Below are positions 58,961 to 64,000 of a stretch of 64,000 bases of DNA, piece by piece. Positions within the stretch are counted from its first letter, which is position 1. Each line of letters begins with the position of its first letter. Both the position numbers and the translations under genes were made by a program. Origin of the DNA: Opitutaceae bacterium BACL24 MAG-120322-bin51 (lineage in GTDB: Bacteria; Verrucomicrobiota; Verrucomicrobiia; Opitutales; Coraliomargaritaceae); NCBI GenBank assembly GCA_905182465.1, contig CAJJBI010000003.1, positions 62,001-126,000 on the forward strand, in the 5' to 3' direction. Under the pieces are notes generated by a model. It worked only from the letters and a program-made list of their open reading frames with translations. It was not told where the DNA came from and made no database searches.

Positions 58961-61036
58961 CTAGCCTGCCTCTTCGCGCGCAGCCTTCGTCATGCGCACG
59001 ACGTTACGGACTGCATTTTTAGTGATGATGTTACCGCCTGTGCCACGACCTCGCACGGAAAAATCTTTGAAGAGAACTTCCTCTTCAATTTTGCGTAGTC
59101 TCGGTGCTGGCTTGAGGTTAACCTTCACCGCGTCAGGTTCGCCATTTTCAGTCGGATAGCATGAGATGTAGAAAACGCGTGATCCAGGCTTACCTTTAGT
59201 CAAATCATACTCCTTGTCTCGTGTGACACCACCGGTGGTGAAGTGCTTGGCTAGGGTTGAGCCCGTTCTTCCATCGCGATAAACCATGCAATAGGTCAAG
59301 GCATTAGGCTCTGCGCGATTGAAGATATCGATATGCAAAATATTCTTACCGAAGAATGCTTTGTCACTAACCTTACTAACGATGAGTTGACCCTCCTGAT
59401 TGATCGCAATGACATCATCGAGGGTTGAGCATTTACAGACAGATTCGTCCTTCTTCATGCTTGTGCCTGCGAAGCCTTCCTTCTTGTCGACGTAAAGCGT
59501 CTCGTTAGCGATGACGACGTCTTGAGCAACGACTTTCTTGAAGGATGACAGCTCGGTCTTACGCTCGCGACCCTTGCCATATTGCTTCTTCAGATCGGTA
59601 AACCATTTGATGGCATACTTTGTCAAATATTTGAGATGCTTCTGAGTAAGCTCGATTTCTTCTTCGAGACCCTTGATCTGTTCGTCGGCACGCAAGGTGT
59701 CGAACTTAGAGATACGCTTTATTTTGATTTCGAGCAGGCGAAGAATGTCGTCTTTGCTTATCTGACGTTTAAATACCTTTTTATAAGGCTTAAGGCCTAA
59801 ATCCACGGTGGCGATGACGGCTTCCCAGGTCTCTTCTTCTTCGATTCGACGGTAGATCCGCTTTTCGATGAAGATTTTCTCGAGAGAACTAAAGTGCCAT
59901 TTCTCTTCAAGCTCCCTAAGCTGGATTTCGAGTTCGAGCTGGAGAAGGTTGCGCGTTTTCTCAGTAGCGAGATAGAGCAGATCTTGGGCAGAGAAGAAAT
60001 GAGGCTTCTCGTTTTCAACCACGCAAATGTTGGTCGAGACAGAGAGTTCGCAATCGGTAAAAGCATAGAGAGCTTGCTCCACTGTTTCTGGATCAGAACC
60101 GGAAGGCAGATAAATGAGGATTTCGACGCAGTCGGCAGTGTTATCCTCTACGCGTTGAATCTTAATTTTTCCCTTTTCGTTAGCCGATATTATGGAGTCG
60201 ATCAGGCTGGTTGTGGTCTTACCAAAAGGAAGCTCGGTGATGGCGAGTAGGTTCTTCTTGCGAGCTGCGATCCTGGCGCGAACTTTCACACGTCCACCAC
60301 GTTTGCCATTATTATACTCGGAGACGTCAGCGATGCCACCGCTTGGGAAGTCAGGCACGAGTTCGGGCTTCTTTTTCCGGAGGAGCGCAATGCAGCCATC
60401 GAGTAGCTCGATGAAATTGTGCGGTAGAATCTTGCAGGAAAGTCCTACTGCAATGCCTTCAGCGCCTTGAGCAAGGAGGAGCGGGAATTTGACGGGGAGC
60501 GTGTCCGGCTCTTTATTGCGGCCATCATATGAAGATAACCAATTGGTCGTCTTAGGATTAAAGACTACATCGAGAGCAAACTTAGAAAGGCGGGCTTCAA
60601 TGTAGCGTGAGGCAGCAGCAGAGTCACCTGTTAGGGTATTACCCCAGTTACCCTGCATATCAATAAGAAGTTCCTTTTGCCCTAATTGCACCATCGCGTC
60701 GGCAATCGAGGCATCACCGTGTGGGTGGTACTTCATGGTGTTACCGATCACATTGGCCACCTTATTGTAACGACCATCTTCCAGTTCACGCATAGAATGC
60801 AGGATTCGGCGTTGAACAGGCTTAAGGCCGTCATTGGCATGGGGGACGGCTCGCTCTAGAATCACGTAGCTGGCGTAGTCGAGGAACCAATCGCTGAACA
60901 TTTCGTCGACATGACCAGAGTCTGTCTTGAGTGCAAAAATGTCGCCGTCCGAGAGTGGCTTTGTTTCGACAGACCCGGAAGGCTCGTCGAACTCGAGTTC
61001 AAAATTGTCTTTCTGGGGCGTCTTTTTACGTGGCAT
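58961..61036 (-). CDS. parC: DNA topoisomerase IV subunit A / gyrase A-like
   Basis: This type IIA topoisomerase breakage-reunion subunit has 691 residues. The winged-helix region contains VILERAVPHANDGLKPVQRRILHSM-type sequence (two parts under 20 residues: VILERAVPHANDGL and KPVQRRILHSM). The catalytic Tyr145 is in AAASRYIEARL. The long helical coiled-coil middle and a shortened C-terminal beta-propeller-like region follow. The form resembles the ParC of Bacteroidetes and relatives more than GyrA, which is usually above 800 residues and carries the GyrA box. The ATPase subunit (ParE) is not adjacent. It is divergent from pckG. Confidence 0.88.
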   Translation of the reverse strand: MPRKKTPQKDNFELEFDEPSGSVETKPLSDGDIFALKTDSGHVDEMFSDWFLDYASYVILERAVPHANDGLKPVQRRILHSMRELEDGRYNKVANVIGNTMKYHPHGDASIADAMVQLGQKELLIDMQGNWGNTLTGDSAAASRYIEARLSKFALDVVFNPKTTNWLSSYDGRNKEPDTLPVKFPLLLAQGAEGIAVGLSCKILPHNFIELLDGCIALLRKKKPELVPDFPSGGIADVSEYNNGKRGGRVKVRARIAARKKNLLAITELPFGKTTTSLIDSIISANEKGKIKIQRVEDNTADCVEILIYLPSGSDPETVEQALYAFTDCELSVSTNICVVENEKPHFFSAQDLLYLATEKTRNLLQLELEIQLRELEEKWHFSSLEKIFIEKRIYRRIEEEETWEAVIATVDLGLKPYKKVFKRQISKDDILRLLEIKIKRISKFDTLRADEQIKGLEEEIELTQKHLKYLTKYAIKWFTDLKKQYGKGRERKTELSSFKKVVAQDVVIANETLYVDKKEGFAGTSMKKDESVCKCSTLDDVIAINQEGQLIVSKVSDKAFFGKNILHIDIFNRAEPNALTYCMVYRDGRTGSTLAKHFTTGGVTRDKEYDLTKGKPGSRVFYISCYPTENGEPDAVKVNLKPAPRLRKIEEEVLFKDFSVRGRGTGGNIITKNAVRNVVRMTKAAREEAG

Positions 61037-61209
61037 GGAGTGTTTTTCAGTCAGGAAAGTGGAAACCTTTTCTCTCGGAAATTCAAATAAATAGGAGAAT
61101 GAAAAAGGTAGAATAGCCTGTCTGACTCAAGGAGATTCGGTGATAATATATTTTCGGATGACTGTGGCTTTTTTCTTATCATTGGCACGACCAGTGCTAA
61201 CCTTCTTAA

Positions 61210-63012
61210 ATGTCAAAAACAGCATCACCCCACACTTCCCATAAAGCACTCCTTAAATGGGTCAAAAAAATGGTCTCCATGTGCGAACCAAGTGCGGTTC
61301 ATTGGTGTAGCGGATCTCAAGACGAGGCCGATTCGATCTTCGCGATGATGGTCGATAAGGGTATTTGTATCAAGCTTGACGAGGCGAAACGGCCCAACAG
61401 CTACCTATTCCGATCGAATCCCGACGACGTAGCTCGGGTTGAGTCGAAGACATTTATCTGTTCACAAAGCAAAGATGCTGCAGGCCCGACTAATAATTGG
61501 GAGGAACCGCGGGCCATGCGCCGTAAACTCAAGCAACTGTTTAAAGGCTGCATGCATGGGCGTACAATGTATGTCATACCATTTAGTATGGGTCCCGTCG
61601 GTGGTCCGATATCGAAGATTGGCGTCGAATTGACAGATTCGCCCTATGTGGTCGTCAATATGAGGATTATGGCGCGAATTGGTACGCCCGTGCTCGATGT
61701 GCTCGGCTCGGATGGATTCTTTGTTCCTTGCTTACACTCGGTAGGATGCCCGCTGGATGAGGGCGTTGAAGATGTTGCCTGGCCTTGCAATCCTCAAGAT
61801 ACTCACATTGTTCACTTTCCAGAAGAGCGCACCATCGTTTCCTACGGATCTGGATACGGGGGTAACGCCCTACTCGGCAAAAAGTGCCTTGCGCTACGGA
61901 TTGCATCTACCCTAGCCCGTGATGAGGGATGGATGGCCGAACATATGCTTATACTTGGAGTGGAAGAGCCAGACGGCACCAAGACATATGTGACGGCGGC
62001 TTTTCCTAGCGCTTGTGGGAAGACAAATTTCGCTATGCTCATTCCGCCTGAAGAAATGAAGGGCTATAAAGTATCCTGCGTAGGCGACGATATCGCCTGG
62101 ATCAAGCCTGGCAAGGATGGCTGTCTTTATGCGATCAATCCAGAGGCTGGTTTCTTTGGTGTCGCGCCAGGCACATCCGAGGGCACAAATCCCAGCGCGA
62201 TGGCTTCCTGCTCAAGGGATACTATTTTTACTAATGTTGCACTAACAGACGGGGGCGACATCTGGTGGGAGGGCATGACCGAGGATGCACCTGCACATTT
62301 GATAGATTGGAAAGGCAAAGACTGGTCGCCCGATAGCAAAACCACAGCCGCGCATCCAAATAGTCGTTTCACTGCGCCCGCCGCGAACTGCCCTGTGATC
62401 GATCCCGACTGGGAGAAGCCGGAGGGCGTGCGCATCCAGGCGATGATCTTTGGTGGTCGCCGCATGAAAGACGTGCCGCTCGTTACGCAGTCATTCAACT
62501 GGGGGCATGGCGTTTATCTAGGTGCTACCACTGGTTCGGAGATAACGGCAGCGGCTGAAGGCAGTCTTGGCCAAATACGCCGTGATCCAATGGCGATGCT
62601 TCCTTTTTGTGGGTACCACATGGGCGACTACTTTAGTCACTGGATCAAAATGCAGCGAACGCTCAGCGAGACCCCACTCATTTTTAATGTGAACTGGTTC
62701 CGTAAGGATTCTAACGATAAGTTCATGTGGCCTGGTTTTAGCGATAACATGCGACCGCTACGCTGGATAGTTGAACGTGCCACCGGTCGCGCTGGAGCAA
62801 AAGAAACAGCTGTCGGTTGGATGCCACGTTACAGTGATCTCGACTGGCGTGGTCTCGAGATGCGTGAAGAGGACTTTGACGAGCTTATGCATGTCGATCG
62901 TGACCGTGCTCGTATGCAGACTTTACCACACGAGGAACTTTTCCTAAAGCTGCACAGTAACCTACCAAAGGAGATGATTTTCCAGCGAGAGTTGCTTATT
63001 TCAAGGCTCTAG
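61210..63012 (+). CDS. pckG: Phosphoenolpyruvate carboxykinase (GTP)
   Basis: This enzyme makes PEP from oxaloacetate and GTP, the first step of gluconeogenesis. The 600-residue protein is of the GTP type: [12 protein letters not shown] near the N-terminus and [14 protein letters not shown], the conserved hypervariable-loop and kinase-1 motif [13 protein letters not shown] (Cys269, Lys271), the metal-binding [22 protein letters not shown] and the C-terminal [16 protein letters not shown]. It is a single gene. It draws on the oxaloacetate pool fed by the sucABCD genes in this window. Confidence 0.97.
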   Translation: MSKTASPHTSHKALLKWVKKMVSMCEPSAVHWCSGSQDEADSIFAMMVDKGICIKLDEAKRPNSYLFRSNPDDVARVESKTFICSQSKDAAGPTNNWEEPRAMRRKLKQLFKGCMHGRTMYVIPFSMGPVGGPISKIGVELTDSPYVVVNMRIMARIGTPVLDVLGSDGFFVPCLHSVGCPLDEGVEDVAWPCNPQDTHIVHFPEERTIVSYGSGYGGNALLGKKCLALRIASTLARDEGWMAEHMLILGVEEPDGTKTYVTAAFPSACGKTNFAMLIPPEEMKGYKVSCVGDDIAWIKPGKDGCLYAINPEAGFFGVAPGTSEGTNPSAMASCSRDTIFTNVALTDGGDIWWEGMTEDAPAHLIDWKGKDWSPDSKTTAAHPNSRFTAPAANCPVIDPDWEKPEGVRIQAMIFGGRRMKDVPLVTQSFNWGHGVYLGATTGSEITAAAEGSLGQIRRDPMAMLPFCGYHMGDYFSHWIKMQRTLSETPLIFNVNWFRKDSNDKFMWPGFSDNMRPLRWIVERATGRAGAKETAVGWMPRYSDLDWRGLEMREEDFDELMHVDRDRARMQTLPHEELFLKLHSNLPKEMIFQRELLISRL

Positions 63013-63194
63013 AGTGAGTAGCTAGGAAATAGTTCCTGCAATTATACGTAGATTCCCATGGATCTGGTCGAGCTGAGTGCGTCTCTCGACATTTTACCTA
63101 GTCTCGCCTCAGGAACTAGGGTTGTCCCCCAGGACTAAATTACCGTAATTAAGGTTGGAAATAAACAGTTCTATCGTTGAACATAGTGGTAGTT

Positions 63195-64000
63195 ATGTCC
63201 CGCATTTACTTATCACCCCCAGATATTAGCCCGCGAGACCATGCGAGCGTAGATGCCGTATTGACTTCTAACTGGGTGGCTCCAGCTGGTCCAGCGCTCG
63301 ATTCATTCGAGTCAGCAGTCGCGAGTCGCGCCAACCGCAAGCATGCTGTTGCACTAAACTCAGGCACGGCCGCTCTTCATCTCGCCCTGCAAATTCTAGG
63401 CGTCGGCGCAGGTGATGCCGTAATCTGTCCAACCTTTACTTTTGCTGCGAGTGCCAACCCAATCTGTTATCTTGGTGCAGAACCAATCTTCGTCGATAGT
63501 GAGCCACGAACATGGAACATGGATCCAGTGCTCCTGGAGCAAGCACTCAAGCAAGATAATAATATCAAAGCCGTCATCGTCGTGCACCTCTATGGGCAAT
63601 GCGCTGATATGAAAGCTATTCTCGCTATTTGCGCGAAATACGATGTGCCCCTGATTGAAGACGCAGCCGAAGCACTAGGGGCAAGCTTTTGCGGACGCCC
63701 AGCGGGTTCAATGGGTGCTTTTTCCTTTTTCTCTTTTAATGGCAACAAGATCATTACCACCTCCGGCGGTGGCATGTTACTGTCAAACGACAGTGAGTCC
63801 ATTGAGCAGGCCCGCTACTTGGCCACACAAGCTCGTGAACCAGTAGCCCACTACGAGCACAAAGCAGTTGGCTATAATTATCGAATGAGTAATTTGCTCG
63901 CAGGGCTCGGAAATAGTCAGCTAGCCGATCTCCAACGCCGTATCGATATCCGTCGTGCTCATTTCGAGGCCTACCACGCCGAACTCAGTGCACTACCCGG
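63195..64000 (+). CDS. DegT/DnrJ/EryC1/StrS-family sugar aminotransferase, partial (runs off window end)
   Basis: The frame opens at the ATG at 63195 and is still open at the window end, so at least 268 residues are present and the C-terminus is missing. It is a fold-type I PLP aminotransferase of nucleotide-sugar synthesis. SRIYLSPPDI is the usual opening, LTSNWVAPAGPALDSFE follows, then ALNSGTAALHLAL, CPTFTFAASANPI, VHLYGQCADM and EDAAEALGAS. The PLP Lys lies in FNGNKIITTSGGGM near residue 185. Members make 4-amino-4,6-dideoxy sugars and similar. It probably heads a surface-polysaccharide cluster beyond the window, matching ugd at 47 kb. Confidence 0.9.
   Translation, partial: MSRIYLSPPDISPRDHASVDAVLTSNWVAPAGPALDSFESAVASRANRKHAVALNSGTAALHLALQILGVGAGDAVICPTFTFAASANPICYLGAEPIFVDSEPRTWNMDPVLLEQALKQDNNIKAVIVVHLYGQCADMKAILAICAKYDVPLIEDAAEALGASFCGRPAGSMGAFSFFSFNGNKIITTSGGGMLLSNDSESIEQARYLATQAREPVAHYEHKAVGYNYRMSNLLAGLGNSQLADLQRRIDIRRAHFEAYHAELSALP

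Overview
This window is a gene-dense bacterial chromosome segment. It has about 48 protein genes and one tRNA gene, and no gene-free stretch longer than about 300 bases. I saw no insertion sequence, prophage, CRISPR array or rRNA. The gene set suggests Verrucomicrobia, probably a marine Opitutae/Puniceicoccales relative. The pointers are a long insert-containing IspG, an LL-diaminopimelate aminotransferase (DapL), a citramalate synthase, a GTP-type PEP carboxykinase, a secreted nickel superoxide dismutase, sulfatase and YHYH proteins, and a LexA promoter carrying a near match to the verrucomicrobial LexA box. The lineage call is inference; nothing in the window names the organism.

Layout. 0.1-4.5 kb: two tandem HAD phosphatases, a YbgC-type thioesterase, shikimate kinase, a MutM/Fpg glycosylase and an amidohydrolase. 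4.7-10.2 kb: a complete 2-oxoglutarate dehydrogenase operon (sucA-sucB-lpd). 10.3-11.4 kb: a frameshifted pyrD. 11.5-17.6 kb: an acidic unknown protein, ffh, a bifunctional-nuclease-fold protein, dus and sucCD, so oxoglutarate-to-succinate metabolism is fully encoded within 13 kb. 17.7-20.7 kb (minus): an M42 peptidase and an amt-PII ammonium pair. 20.9-26.0 kb: an accessory block with a YHYH-sulfatase fusion followed by an MbnP-MbnH (copper/kynurenine-type) fusion, both broken by single-base indels. 26.2-30.8 kb: leuB, alaS and a secreted nickel SOD. 30.8-36.9 kb: panE-like, nadB, panC, dapL and an M24 peptidase. 36.9-40.4 kb: a DUF192 lipoprotein, a TMTC-like membrane/TPR protein and metY.

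40.5-45.9 kb: an AddB/AddA-type helicase-nuclease pair. 45.9-48.6 kb (minus): fabV and UDP-glucose dehydrogenase. 48.8-53.5 kb: lexA, a VOC protein, a fatty acid desaturase, a DUF2071 protein and cimA. 53.6-58.9 kb: tRNA-Gln, DUF445, ispG, a photolyase-like FAD protein and a coupled ADP-ribosylglycohydrolase-family protein. 59.0-64.0 kb: a ParC/GyrA-type topoisomerase subunit, pckG, and a DegT-family sugar aminotransferase that runs off the window.

The genes are mostly housekeeping: TCA cycle, gluconeogenesis, amino-acid and cofactor synthesis, and DNA repair under SOS-type control. The most unusual content is the 21-26 kb block, the nickel SOD with Phe at mature position 9, the photolyase-like/ADP-ribosylglycohydrolase-like pair, and the lexA promoter. 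Thirteen apparent single-base indels, ten of them between 20.2 and 25.7 kb, break otherwise well-conserved reading frames. They may be assembly errors or real decay, and raw reads would settle it.
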